A DNA stretch of 64,000 bases from Paramecium tetraurelia (Eukaryota > Ciliophora > Oligohymenophorea > Peniculida > Parameciidae), in contig NW_001798967.1 in the NCBI RefSeq assembly GCF_000165425.1, forward strand, positions 62,001-126,000, in the 5' to 3' direction. Both the position numbers and the translations under genes were made by a program. The notes beneath the pieces are model-generated. The model worked only from the letters and a program-made list of their open reading frames with translations, searched no databases and was not told the origin of the DNA. Below are positions 46,926 to 61,092 of the stretch, in pieces. The stretch's first letter is position 1. Each line of letters starts with the position of its first letter.

Positions 46926-48914
46926 ATGTCTAACAACAATCATTCTGATGATGAAGAAATGTTTGTAATATTTATGATTCTTACTTTAGCTTGTGGGCAA
47001 GATCCAAGCTTAAAAAGTGGAAATAGAGGCACTTTAAAAATAATTAAGGGTTACAGAATTTCAATTTAAACAACAGATATTAGAAGTATCACTTATATTG
47101 ATAAAAAGCTCACAAATGAACTTGAGAGAGAGAGGAAGAGAACGGGTGAATTGGAGAATGAGATAAACACCTAAATTAGTTCAATAGGACAGGGTGAAAT
47201 TTAATCATTTGCCACTCAACTTGAATAAAAATTGTCAGAAGCTGAAAATAAATTGTTAGAATATAAAGCAAATGAAGTTTATTATGCTAATAAATTTATA
47301 GTTGAAATTGCAAAAAGAAATATAGAGTTTAAAAAGAAAGCCAGAGAATGAGGAAATTGATGAATTAAAATAATAGTTAGTTAAAATGGAAGAAACAGCA
47401 ATTGCATTAATAGTTGAAAAAGAAAAAGTTATTTAAGATCTAAAGAGCCAACTTGAATGTTCAACATAGATCTAAGAGACTTTCCACGATTAAATCCATC
47501 ATTCTGATGTAGATGATGAAAAGGATATTAAAATTTAAAATTTAAAATAATTAGTATAGGAATTAAATTAGAAAATAGAATAAGACTAGTTGCATTTTGA
47601 TGAAAGATTAATGAAATTAGAGCATGAAATTACTGAACGAGTGTTAGACAGCATTAGTCATTAAATTAATGAATCAAAATCAGTTGAATAAGATTTGCTT
47701 CATTAGATTAATCTATATGAGGAGAAAATAAAGAATTAAGATAAGTTATTAGTTAGTTAGGAGAAATTATTATAATAAGTTAAGGATGAAAAATATAAGG
47801 AAGTTAGTTTTTATGAAGGCAGAAATGCTGAGATGCAAAAGAAATTATCATCTGCATTGTAATAAGTACTAAAAAGTGACAGAAAAAGTGAGGATGCATT
47901 TAAATAATACACCAATTTGCAGAGAGAGAAAACAATTCTTTAAAAGCAAAGAGACGAATAAGTTAAATTAAATGTTAAATTGGAGAATAATATAAGAAAA
48001 TAAATTTAGGATATGGATGAACTTAGACAATATAATAATAGCTCTTAATAATAAATTGATGATTTAGAATAATAAGTTAATCATTTAGAATAATAATTGC
48101 AAGAAACCAAGTTTTATTATGAAGAATAATTATAAATGCAGAAGATTCATTTACCTAGTGAACGATTGCCTTCATAATAGGAAGAGTAAGGATAAGGAGG
48201 AAATCTCTTAAGTGAATTACTAACTGAAGAAATTTCAATAGAGAAACCACATAATACTTAATAGAGTGAAGATAGCTTTCATCAATAAATTCCATAAACT
48301 CCCCAGTCTAAAAATGGAGGAGGTCATTTGTTTGCATCCTCTAGAATCTCAAATGCAAGTGTAAATACTAAAAGAAGATATTAGGAGATGGAATAATTGA
48401 AGATAGAATTGCATTCTGTTAAACATGAAAATGAGTAAAATATACTTATTATTTATATAGATAATTGGCAGAAGAAATAGAAAATTATGAACATTTGGTT
48501 GGTGTCTTATAATAAGAGATTAAAGCATAATTATTAGAAATATAAAATTTAAGAAAAGGAAAACTTGATTACTCATAAGAAAGAGATTTGAGAATAGACT
48601 AGGAATAGTTAAAATAATCATTACATAAGCTTGAAACTCATTTTATTACTGCCAAGTTAAGTTGGGCTGAAGAGGTAAATTTCTTAAAATCAGAAGTAAA
48701 AAGAGCTGAGAAATAAGCATAAGAAAGCACACTATTATATAATTAAATATTGACTGAAAAGGAGTATTTCCAATCTAAGTTGAAGAAACTTGAAACTTAA
48801 ATTGCAAAGAAAGAAAAAAAGAATTAAAATTCATAAAACACTCCTTTAAGTCCAATTAAAGAGGATGATTAGACAATTAAAAAAAAAGGATTCTTATCTT
48901 ATTTCGGAAAGTGA
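46926..48914 (+). CDS. Coiled-coil protein, 629 aa
   Basis: Starts MSNNNHSDDEEMF, then almost continuous heptads (VEIEALQKQLRVTEFQFKQQ; ELERERKRTGELENEINTQI). A short Ser/Pro-rich hinge lies near residue 430 (ASSRISNASVNTKRR), and a second coiled coil ends in KKKGFLSYFGK. Introns: 46965-46989, 47086-47108, 47277-47301 and 48435-48460, leaving 1890 nt. The tail GFLSYFGK is an amphipathic motif that could touch membranes. The next gene starts 69 bp downstream on the same strand. Possible golgin-like or cytoskeletal role; not proven. Confidence 0.78.
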
Positions 48915-48983
48915 AATGTAAAATTTTGTTGATAATGTATTCATATAAACTAATAAATTTTGAATAAATTTCATTTTATAAAA

Positions 48984-50072
48984 ATGGATTAAAATGTTTA
49001 AGAGTAAGAAGAAGAGCTTGATGAAAAACAACTGTAAGAAAAAATGAGGTATGAGAAAATATAAAAAGAAATCTAAGAATCATAGGATAGATCAACTGAA
49101 ACTCTTTAAAAAATGAAACTTACATTCTAAACAATTGATGATGTCTAAGAGTAGGCAAGATCAACAGTTGATAATATTGACAACTTTTAAAAAACATTTA
49201 GTGTCACAATGGATAAACTACTTGAAAACATTGGCAAATCCTTAATTTCGAATAGTATAAAGTCAAGTGAGCATAATCCAAAAACTGCTATAGAATTAAC
49301 TATAAATGAAGCTAAATAATTAATCACCAAAAACACTGTTATTTTATGTGGTGCAGGTCTTAGTAAAGCAAGTGGTATTCCTACATCAAAAGAATAAAAT
49401 GGAGAATGGATAAAAGGAGAATGCAATTACCCATTATCTAAATTAAAAACTAGAGATTTCTTAGTAGATAATCCGAAAGTATATTGGGAATGGCATAAAT
49501 AATATAAACAATTAGTATAAGATAAAATACCAAATGCTGGTCATCTTGCTATAAAGAATTTTAAGGAAAAAAACAAAGATGCTTTAATTGTTAATCTAAG
49601 TATTGATAATTTATTGGCGTCTGTGTTTGAATCGGAAGAGATTAAGTATGGCTATAACAAATAGATTTATGAAATTAATGGTAATATCAAATATATGAGA
49701 TGTTTGTATGAATGTACATTCTAAGAAGCCGAGCTAATGACTGTGTATGACATTCCAGACCTAGAATTAAACGAAATTCCAAAATGCCCTATATGTGGAT
49801 CAAAAGGAAGACCTCATTTATTGCTACTTGATGATGAGATTCTGGATGAAAATTGCAGGATAACAGAAATCTAAGAGTTATCTTAAAAGTATGAAACAAT
49901 TATTGTAATTGGCACAACTTTATAAACTCATTTTGCAAAAACCATGGTGTGTGAATTTATAAAGAAAAAAGCCACAATAATTGAAATAAATCCAGAACCA
50001 GTTATAGAAGTTGGAAATACATTTTGGTTGATTGGAAAATCAGAAGAAATTCTGCCAGAGTTGTTAGATTGA
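48984..50072 (+). CDS. Divergent sirtuin with coiled-coil N-terminus, probably inactive, 362 aa
   Basis: Sirtuins are NAD-dependent deacylases. The NAD-binding start VILCGAGLSKASGIPTSK (from about residue 120), the zinc cysteines (MRCLYEC and KCPICGSKGRPH) and the Rossmann segment IIVIGTTLQTHFAKTMVCEF place this in the family. The catalytic positions are altered. The HG motif (usually ELHG) is EINGN, so the general-base His is Asn at about residue 232. TQNID is LSIDN and its following LH is lost. GIPDFR is GIPTSK and VVWFGE is LLLLDDE. Residues 1-110 are a charged coiled coil not found in typical sirtuins. Single exon, 1089 nt. Likely a pseudoenzyme or binding protein. Confidence 0.85.
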
Positions 50073-50319
50073 AGGGGTTTTATTTATATTATAACATCAT
50101 CTAAATTATATTCTAAGTTAATATTTGAAAATTGAATTCAAATCAAACACTATGGTAAAATTGGATGAATTAGAATAATAATCACAATGTTGTTGTATTT
50201 TATTGATTACAACACTCATCGTTGAAAATGGACTCATAGAGTTTACTTGTTTTATATAATATCGAAATTTAACAATACTTAATTATTAATAAATATATAT
50301 ATAATCGTAAGTACAAAGA

Positions 50320-50972
50320 ATGAATCGAGAATTACAGCCACCATACAAATTAGACACGGATTCAACTGAAAGGATTATAAAAGATTTATTGATTTATAAA
50401 GACGCTCAATTGAAGGTCATCCTTAAAAAATATATTGATATCACTGCACCATAAGAAACATTGAGCGAAGAAAAATTGTAAATAAATCGACTAAATAAAA
50501 AGACAATAATTGGTTACTGAATTTTAAAAAGAGATAGCTGTTTATGAATTTTAAATAGCCAAGGCAGCCAGATAATTGGAGGCATAAAATTTTGATAGAG
50601 AATAAAATTAAGAATTAAACAAATCGATAAGTAATTTATCACAGTGACTTTCTTAGTCGAAGGAATTAAATAAACTGATTTGGAAATAGAAAATCTGAAA
50701 AGTGTGTATCAGATTGAAGAATAGATAAAAATTAATAGATAACATTATGAAAATCTATCTAAATAAATAAGTAGTTATGAAAATGTTGACACTGTTATGA
50801 AAAATATAGAAGCAGCAACAATAAATATTGAATAATTAAAAATTCAACACAAATAAGCTGCAGAATTAATTAAAATTAAAGAAAAATAATTATTCATGAT
50901 GGTATTTATAATATAATTACAATCTAGTTGCATTTAATGCAGGATTTAATTGAGGTCAAGTATGAATTATGA
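50320..50972 (+). CDS. Small coiled-coil protein, 191 aa
   Basis: Starts MNRELQPPYKLDTDSTERII and is helical throughout (QLVTEFQKEIAVYEFQIAKA; DTVMKNIEAATINIEQLKIQ). Three introns (50478-50502, 50631-50656 and 50902-50927) leave 576 nt. The size and all-helical character resemble intraflagellar-transport or BBSome-associated small coiled coils, but no specific match was recognised. Confidence 0.7.
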
Positions 50973-51127
50973 TAGTCTTATTAATTTGTGTTGAATATTA
51001 TTAAATTTAAGAATTAAAAACATTTAAATAAGAATTCCGATTAATTAAACCAAATTTGATGGGAATTTTATGTGAAATACAAATTTAATTAAGATTATTC
51101 AATAATTAATAAAATTAAAGAAAAGCA

Positions 51128-51304
51128 ATGGATAAGCTAAGCTCTAAATTGGACAAGTTTTACACCGACTTCTATGAATTTGAAACCCACCCAAGAAACA
51201 ATTCAACCTAAAATCAGATCGATCTCAATACTTCATTGGATCTACACTTTAAAGATCTGGAGTCCTTACAAAGCAAAGATTAAAGCTCCGATTATGAGGA
51301 CTGA
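51128..51304 (+). CDS. Very short protein, 58 aa, unknown
   Basis: Frame MDKLSSKLDKFYTDFYEFET to TGA at 51302-51304, acidic and Ser/Asp-rich, ending SSDYED. Composition matches neighbouring genes rather than background. It could be complete or the first exon of something spliced further. It lies between a plus-strand coiled-coil gene and the 3' end of a minus-strand gene. Low support. Confidence 0.4.
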
Positions 51305-51478
51305 GCACCCGGGGATATTGATTTATGATTCTTATAGATTAAAAGTATGTATTAGAACCAACAAAACATTTCTATTTTTAAGTTACTATTTCTTTTTAAA
51401 TTCTCCAAAATGAGATAGAGTAAGAAGACTTATTTACTTTATTGTTATCATGATAATCATAATTCATACATATAATTT

Positions 51479-54400
51479 TCAGAGGAATTCAAATAACAAT
51501 TCTTCTAAATTTTAAAGTTTGTGCCCAAAATTAATTAAATTCATTTCACAAGAGTTACTTGAAGAAGAACTATTTTTAATTAGATGAGCTTGCTTTATAT
51601 TGACAACACAATTCTTAAGGCCGTGATAAAGCTTAATGGGGATTTCTTAACCGCAGGAATTCCAAACATTTTATGACTTAATTAAACCTTAATTGAATTT
51701 AAAAAATATACCGTTTATTATGTGTAATCTTCCATTCAAAGAGATGGGGTTATATCGTGGATCTTACTTTTCTTCATGAGATTATATGAGGGAATTCCAG
51801 AAGTGGAATCCCAATTCAGGCATATCATTTGGGCAAGTTTAAAATACTTCCTTAGATTTCTTCAACGTATCTGTCAACATATCATCTATTTCGCAAAACG
51901 CATTGATTATTAATAGCCCTCCAATTCTAGGAAGATTGCTCTATACATGTGCCACTAATTTAGTATAATTTATTACTGTAACTTAGTACTTAGAATCCAC
52001 CATATCCATATCCTATGAATTTATAGATGTCGTTATTTTTAATTATATCCTTCTGACATAGTTCAAACAGTAGTGAATCCAACAATAAAGAAATATCTAA
52101 ATTGTCTTGAATTATGTTTGGATCGAACACTGTATAGGACTACCCTACAATGAAAATAATAGTTGTACCTGGTAAATTCATCAATAAAATAGTTGTATTA
52201 GGTTTAATATTCTATTACATAATGTCTAGATATTCAAATGAATTATCAAAGAAATCTCCTAAAAATATCACTATTTGATGCTCTTTCTCAGTTAGATCTA
52301 ATCCACTTTAATTGTCTTTATTAAATTCTTAATCTTCTTCCTAGTGTTATAATATTAAATATGGGATGGCACATTATTCAAAGCAAAAGTAATTGACAGA
52401 CTCCAAAAATATATCCGGAACACTTTCAGGGGGATATTCTAAATCATAGAGTTGGCAAACATCTAATAAACTATATTGAGTTTATGGGACTTCAATCACT
52501 CTTAGCTTACCCTAAAAGAAGGATTATCTATTTGAATTCAACTATCTCTAACTTTTATTGATTCTATTTCTCTAAAATTAATCTGATTAACTATCTGATC
52601 TCTTTAAGTGTTAAGATTCCATTTAGCTTCTTTAAGATTGAAGTCTACCAGATTGTTATTTTGCAGATTAAATCTTATTCGGTTTTGGAGGCTTAGTGTA
52701 ATTAAGAAAGCCCATAGTTAATCTGTTGATGTCAATATTGTTGGTTTTAGAACTTGAAGAATTTCGTTTTGTGTTTTCCAATTGAGGTTATTAGCTAGGC
52801 ATGAATAATTTAAATGTTTTTGGAGCCTATGAGTGAGCAGATTGTATCACTCTGAATTGTTTAGCACTCTATATTTTTCTAACTCTGTTTTCACTTTAGT
52901 CTTTTTCTGCATTGTTTTAAGAAGCTTGAGTTTTTATTTTTTATAATGATTAATTTTAGTCTTATCTAATTCTTGAATCATTTCTCTTTATGTTAGATCT
53001 CTCTAATTATGATAATTATTAATTCGATGCATTCAAACTTGTTTTTTATTAGGCTAAGGAGGATGAATCCCTTTTAATCCATTATTTTTATTGTAAATCA
53101 TTAGATAATCTCTGATCAAAATACTTGCTAGCCAAAGAGTAAACAACAAAACAATTTTTACATATTTTAACAGTTTTATAGAGATTTGGTAGATTATACA
53201 CTTCAGTTTTGTTGAATTTAAATGGATATTCTTCATCAGTATTAATTTTATCAAACTCTTAAAAATGATGCTTTGAGTTTCTCGTGAATATCTTATTTTT
53301 CATTAGCACCTCTATCACTTCTTGTGAACATTCCCTTGTTCTAAGTATCAATTAAAAAGAGATCTCATGTGGCAGAGTCACTGAAAACTTCTCTTCATTC
53401 ATCTTTTTGTTTCCAAAATATTTCTTGTAATCTGTAACAATATTCTTACGTATTTAGAGTGGACCTCTATTCTTCTCTTCCATTATGTAATCACAAAAAT
53501 CACCAACGCATCTTTATACTATGAGATTCTTATATAATTTTTGACTGATTTCTTTATCATCTTCATAGATAGTTTAAGGTATCTTCATTGGTTTTTTATC
53601 TCTTAATCTCGTAAACATTTTTATTAGGATCAAGAAATTTTCAAAAGAACTATTGTCCTTCAATTCGTTCTTCATGCTTTAGATTTCATAAGGAGCATTT
53701 TCCTGAAAATCAACTAACAACTCCTTCAAACCTAGAAAATATATCATCTGTTAATCATTTTGCATAAATTTAGCAACCAATTTCTTAACTCTCACTTTAT
53801 AGGCTTTTTCTAAAAAATCAACTATCTTTTTGACAATCTAAAATTTACAATTATTAATTTACTTTGGATAATGTTTAATTCATTTAATTATCAAAGAATT
53901 TAAACATGCAATCCACATACTCAACTTAATCATTTTTATTACTTTCATCATAACTGTCTGAATGCTATGTTTATTATTATATGTGCAATTATGACAATTT
54001 CTTTTGCAAAGGCTACAATATTACTTATTTCTAGGTTGACTTTTTAAAAAATCTATAACTGACAGGCAAATTAATAACATCTTGTCTGTATTCGACGTAA
54101 AATAATTCATCTAACGTATAAGATTGTTAATACCTGCTTTTGAATAATTCTCTAAATGCTCTTGCAATATTTATAAACCACTAACATTTCCATCTAAAAA
54201 CATTTTCACCAAATCAACTTTTGTAATTGCTTTTTTTGCTTTACTAATTCTTGCAAACGCACTTATTTCATTCTTGCCAGCCTTGATGATGTCTAATAGA
54301 GTTGTTAAGGTATCAATTCGAAAATCTTCATTTTGCTTTACTCTGCATAAGACTCTACATATTTCTACAAAATTCAATTTATTTGAATTCTTTTTTAATA

Positions 54401-54599
54401 TAAGTGGAGTAAGGGATGTCTTTGAATTGAATAACCATAATGTCGCTGTACCTTTTGAAAAAATTATAGTCTGAGGTATAATAACATCACACTTTATTTT
54501 CTTTTTTGTAAACATCTCTAAAAAGTAAATTGGCGAAGTTAAATGAATGTAATTTTCATCCCTTTTGTCAAAAAACACAGATTTCTTTTTCTCATTCAT
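51479..54599 (-). CDS. 1006-aa protein with helical N-terminus and C-terminal alpha/beta-hydrolase-like domain
   Basis: Four introns (54111-54133, 53838-53862, 51955-51982 and 51688-51711) leave 3021 coding nt. Residues 1-480 are helical and possibly armadillo-like (ICRVLCRVKQNEDFRIDTLT; YFLGLKELLVDFQENAPYEI). A small CxxC site (KICKNCFVVY) follows near 515. About 560-720 is basic and disordered. The C-terminal 290 residues follow an alpha/beta-hydrolase: NTTILLMNLPGTT, FIGYGYGGFQV at the nucleophile elbow, then LLIINAFCEIDDML and LYHGLKNCVVN. The elbow has Gly where the nucleophile Ser should be, so it is probably not a hydrolase. Architecture suggests a ciliary structural protein; inferred. 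Confidence 0.78.
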
Positions 54600-54766
54600 T
54601 TTAACAAATAATATTTATATTTTTATAACATATTATTTATTATTCTCCTCAATTCTTTAAAGAAAGAAGAGTTAGAAGAGTTAATGAACAAATCAAATTC
54701 TCAGAAAAAATTCATTAGTTTTAAATATTAATAGGTCATGGAGAGACTAAGTCTTTACGCATTTTA

Positions 54767-56880
54767 TCATTATTGCTCCCTTTAGTTTAGATGATTTTAG
54801 TATTCCTCAATAATCCTCTGCATGTGTTTTAATTTTTGCTAAACATATTAACAAAGTAGTAATACCTCTTTATGTCCTAATTCATCTCTTAATTAATCCT
54901 AATTTGATTTCCTATTACTATAATCTTGCATCAATTCAGGACGATTCACAATTCTGTATTCATATTTATAATTACCCTGTTTATTGCTTTAATTTAAGAT
55001 TTTCAGTTCTTAATTTATCCTTGTAGACTTTTTATTCTCCTAAACTCTTACGTAATCCATCTAGAGTATCCTTCTTTTTATCTAAATTTATTGATAAATT
55101 GTGTTACAATTAATCTTTTCTTAATCCTAGAACTTTTATCCAACATGGCCTAATTTCTCTCTAGTATGAGAGAACATTAACACAGATTTCATATTTTTAT
55201 TTTTCTATTTTTAAAGATCTTCATTCCTTTCCTCAATTTTTTCATTTAAAGTTTGATTCTCGATCTTTAATTATTCAAAATCAATTAGATGTAAACCTTC
55301 TGCTAATTCTTCTTTCTTTTTCAATTATTATTATTATTTGGTTAAAATATTTCTCTATCTTAATGCATCAAGTCTTAATTCTTACAAAGTTTTATTTCTG
55401 GCAGATTCTTACACCTCCCATTCAACTATTCTAGCTTCTGGTATTTATTTATTTGTTCTAGAATAGGCAGCTTTGAGTGCAACTTGTCTCCTCAAATCCA
55501 AAAAGGCCTATCTTATTTCATTACATTTTTATGATTTTTCATTTAATTTTGATTGTAATTCTTAGGCCATCTAATTGTATCTGTCCTATGTTTATTAGAG
55601 ATCTAATCTAATTTAATGCACATATGCTAAAGTATTTAAATATTTATGTTCACTCATAGTCATATCCACAATTTTATCAACATAAACTTCTTATTTATTT
55701 CTAATTTATTTAATTTTTTATTATAAATTGACATTATGATCATAAAGTTCATCATGTTATTTTTGTGCTTCAGCAATAGCAATTTCCAATTCATCTTTAA
55801 TATCCTAATTGGATATATCTTTAAACATGTAATTTTTCTGAACTAGCTCATCTTCCTTTTAATTTTCATCTTAGGACAAATTATCTTTATATTAATCATC
55901 TAATTTTTAAATAGGGGGATCTTATAGATTTTATTCGTCTTATTCATCTTATTATTGAGATTGTTATGCCTCAGATTCTACTGGAGCATATCTTGGATCA
56001 GGGTAGTAGATGACTGGAATTCTCAGTTTTAAATCTACATGCTTTAAGTTTAGTTTTTCTCTTGTGCTTTTCATGTAAGGAATTGATTCTGGTGACTTCC
56101 TAGTATACAAATCAATGTATTATCTGATATCATATGTGCATGGTTATCCCTGATTTCCTATTTTAGCAATAAAGCATTTAGTTTATCTATCAAATTCAAT
56201 ATGTTCAGGCCCTATCTTATTGTTTTCATTTTTATCAGATACATTACTAGAGTCACTTGTAAATGGCAATATTTATAAGGCATAAACACCAACTTCATCT
56301 TCAAGCATCTTTCCATAGACTAATATACTTCCATCATTGCTATCTTCAATTTTAGTAACACATAAATCTTTATGACTTACAAGATACACAATAGCAACTT
56401 AGTTATCATCACATGACACACCAACGGAGATGTGATTCATTTCATTAGAAAGTAATATTTTCCTATCTTCTTCATCTTCAAAGAACAATTAACCAATTTC
56501 CATGAAATAATCATAGATAACTTAAGCATCAGGTATTGTATCTTCTTCAAATTTGGAAACAATGTAAATCAATTTAATATCATCCAATATCTTTTCATTA
56601 TACTTATAAAATCCGATTCTATTTAAATGATTAACTAATACAATTTCTTCAATTCAGCTTCTGTGTGATCATTTTCAAGCAAATGAGATGCATACCTTTC
56701 TGCCACAAAATCAGTTATCAATTCGATGTATAATTAATTCAGTTTCTTCTGTCTTCTAATTAGATTCACATTTTCTAATAAATCCCTCTTAACCTATCTT
56801 AAGACTTTCTCCGAATCGTATTCATCAATATCTCCTTCATTTTAATCACTATTACTTTGATTTGGAGCTTATTCACTCAT
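54767..56880 (-). CDS. CFAP184: CCDC96/CFAP184-like axonemal protein with extra N-terminal domain, 680 aa
   Basis: CCDC96 (CFAP184) with CCDC113 forms a coiled-coil complex at the base of radial spoke 3 in motile cilia. The C-terminal half carries that family's DUF4201-type signature, notably EELAEGLHLIDFEQLKIENQ followed by TLNEKIEERNEDLQKQ and KSVLMFSHTREKLGHV. The N-terminal 250 residues (MNHISVGVSCDDNQVAIVYL) resemble a CAP/SCP-like globular domain seen in ciliate proteins; that call is tentative. A Q/D/E-rich linker joins them. Introns: 56619-56641, 55082-55107 and 54954-54975, leaving 2043 nt. The related CCDC113/CFAP263 is the main alternative. Confidence 0.82.
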
Positions 56881-56924
56881 TTCTGTCAATTGGATTATTA
56901 ATATTATCTAAACTATTAATAAAA

Positions 56925-57836
<912 letters not shown>

Positions 57837-58159
57837 AAATTAAGTAATTTATTTAAAAAAATTTTATGTGTTTATACAAAGACATATAGGTAGCTTACCA
57901 ATTTTATATATAATTCTTTAAATAACTCGTTTGCTATTAATTTATGTAAGGATAAGTTTAAAATTCGATCATAAATTTTGATCATATAATAATGTAATTG
58001 TTGATTTTATCATTTTGTAAATTTAATAAATCAAATTCTGGAATAATTAACTAATAATTAGGTATATGTCTATACTGATTAGTAATTATTCATTACCAAT
58101 CTATTTGGCATCAAACTAACTATAAAATTATATATTACAATAAAATTTATATATATATT
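57837..58159. other. Intergenic region, no gene seen
   Basis: About 320 bp between RAB2 and the LRR gene, both plus strand. Contains A/T-rich sequence only. It should carry the RAB2 3' end and the next promoter. Confidence 0.5.
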
Positions 58160-60872
58160 ATGAATTAAAAGGAGATTGCCAAAGAAGTCTTAGCTGTTTC
58201 ATTGCACATTGCAGACGCAGAAAAATTTGACTTTGAAGATTCTAAAAAGAGAATGCAACTGTTAACTGAGTCTGTCCTCAAAACAAGTAGATTATTGACT
58301 TAAATGTAGATCTATTGAGGCAAAAACCTAATAAAAATTGCAACTAAACTGTTGATTTAGAGTTTTAATAAATTGATAATCTAAAAGATTTGCTACCTCA
58401 TTTGGCGGAATGCAGCAATTTGCGTGAAGTATTATGATAATGCATCAATCAAGTTAATTTTACATGGTAATCGTTTACATACCTTACCTGAAGATCTCTC
58501 AACTTTGAGCACTGTTGAAACCCTAGATATCTCCAATAATCTCTTTGATAATGTAATTGCTTTAACAATCTATATAGATCCTTCCCATAATCAAAGCTTT
58601 GAAAACTATGCCAAAATTAATACATCTATAGATTGGATTGAGAAATGTCAATGAAGAGAAATATGTTATCCAATAGCTTCCCAATCTAATCACACTTAAC
58701 AATAGAAGACTTAAATTTTTCGATCAACTTGATAGCGAGAGACTGTCTGAAAAACAATCAGCAAGATCTGAAAAATCATGTTAAAGTGAAGTCACTTTCA
58801 ATTAAGAAGATGTGGACAATGTGGAAGTACTTCATTATCTAATTAAGTTAAAAGAACCTTTTTAATTAAATTTGTAATTTGGAAAATACTTCCAATCAAA
58901 AAAAAACACATTCTCCTTAACTGGCTGACCATGTCAAAGATGTGATGACAGATTTTTAAACAAAAGTTCAACAAACACATTCCAAACACTTTCTTGATAC
59001 CCATATTCTTAAAGTAATCTTAATTAATCTACCTAGGCCAAATTTGATTTATATCAGATCTGTTTCAGAGAATTAATTGATTATTTTCGTAACAATAATA
59101 ACAAACTAGAATAAGTCTTAAAGGCTTTGCAATAGGAACATTCAAATATCTTTAATGATTTAACAAATGTCATTTACAATCTAAGAGATTATAAAAAAAT
59201 ATCAAAAGAAACGCATGAAATTGAATAACTTATCTAAGAAAGTGAAATTGTGAAATCTTAAAATAAAGAAATTCAACTTTTTAAAGAAGAGCATGATCGT
59301 CTATTAAGTGAAAACAATAAAATTTTGTAGTAGAAAGATTAATTGTATGAGCTGCTTCAACCTTTACAACTTCAGGTCAATACTTTATAGAAAGAGATAC
59401 AAAAATTGGAATAAGAGAAAGAAAATCTCAATAACATAATTTCTTAATTAGAATATTAATTTGCTTAATAATAATAGCAATTACAGCAATCTAATAGAGA
59501 TAGCTCTAAATAAATTTAATCTGCAAACCAATCCTTTTAAGACATTTAGTCCTTTTCTAATTTATAAACTCAATAAGTTGTAATGCTTGTTAAAGCAACT
59601 TAGACTGAAAATCAACAATTGCTCGAAAAGGAAAGCCAAACATTTAACGAAGAGGAAAATGCTATTTTAACTAAATCCATAGACATGTAGTCATTTCAAT
59701 AAGAATCTGAAGATAAATCTTAAAATGATTAACAATAAGAAAACAAAAAATACTTAGAAACTATAGTTAGAAGTTCAAAAGTCGAAAAATCTTCCAATAT
59801 TATGTCTGAAATCAGTTACAAATAGACTGAAAGCCCCAGTTTCGTTGAGAGGAGGAGATAAAAAGCTTTATCAGATTTCCATCTTTTAGTTTAGCCTTAA
59901 TCATTTAGACCATTAACTCTAAAATAACTCAAAGAGATCATTTAGGACATTTATGAGAGCAAATAAAAACATGATATTCGACAATACGAGAACAGATTGC
60001 CTCTAGAAACTATCGAATAGCATATGTACACTTACCTGTATTATAAATATGGATTAAGAGTATTTAACATATATTAAAAGTAGAACTTAGCTTTAGAATG
60101 GGTTGCTTGCATAATTAATGCAATATAGAGATATGTTACTGAAGACAATGATGTTGCTGTATTTGGATTAATGCTTAAAAATAATTTAGATGAAGATTTT
60201 AGATTACTGCAATCTACACGTAAATAAAAAATTGAGCATATACTCTATGTAATTTTAGTAATCTAAATTTAGATCATTTTGTAGGCTAAATATAAGACAA
60301 AGCCAGTCGCAGAAATTAAGGAGATGGTTAAACAAAAAGTGGCAGGATATATAACTCACCAAGAAGTGGTGGATATTTTGAAAAGCTTTCTTGAGGAGGA
60401 GGAAAAAGATACTATACTAAATCTATTAAAGATGCATTAAATTAAAACTGCCATCAGTGTAAGTCCAATTAGAAAAGTCAATTAAATAGAATAACAAAGT
60501 AGACCAAGTGCTTAAAAAGAACCAATTAAATATGAATTTTCTGTCTTTATAAAGATTCTTCTTGAATTCTTTATGAATCTCTATCAATAATATTTAGCAA
60601 ATTTATATGTAGTATTTGAGTCGGTTGATCATGATAAAGATGGAATTATCAATCAAGTATTTATTGATTTTGATTATGTTTAGTAATAATTTTTTAAATT
60701 GACTGAAAGCATAAAGCCTAATTTGAAGAATGAAGAATGCACTCAAATTTATGAAACATTAGATCCATTTTAAAATGACTAAATAACATTTTCATAAATT
60801 GTTAGAGTGTTCAAAAATCTTTAATTGTAAAATAAAAATGTAGATCTAATACAATAGATATCTGTAGTTTGA
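58160..60872 (+). CDS. LRR, coiled-coil and EF-hand-like protein, about 854 aa
   Basis: The N-terminus holds leucine-rich repeats (VDLEFQQIDNLKDLLPHLAE; LILHGNRLHTLPEDL; VETLDISNNLFDNILPIIKA; LPNLITLNNRRL). A long coiled coil spans about residues 300-480. A Q/S-rich region follows. The C-terminal 330 residues are helical (MYTYLYYKYGLRVFNIYQKQ; WVACIINAIQRYV) and include one EF-hand-like loop DHDKDGIINQVF. Introns: 58287-58309, 58429-58453, 58553-58577, 58827-58854 and 59014-59036. A sixth 24-nt GTAATT...TTAG segment at about 60248-60271 is probably an intron without in-frame TGA. Resembles ciliary LRR proteins; no symbol assigned. Confidence 0.78.
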
Positions 60873-61092
60873 ATATTTATTGAACATTTAATGTTATTTG
60901 ACAATAAATTATTATAATTATAACAGATTTTCACTTCAATAAATCAGAAATTAAAGTATAAACCAATAAGGATATTCTTTTCAAGAAGTTCCAAATTCTG
61001 ATTGAAATTTGCTTCTTATTTATGAATATTTTCAATAGAATTTGTATTTTTTTTGTGATAAATAAAAAAATAAATTGAATTTATATCATTCT

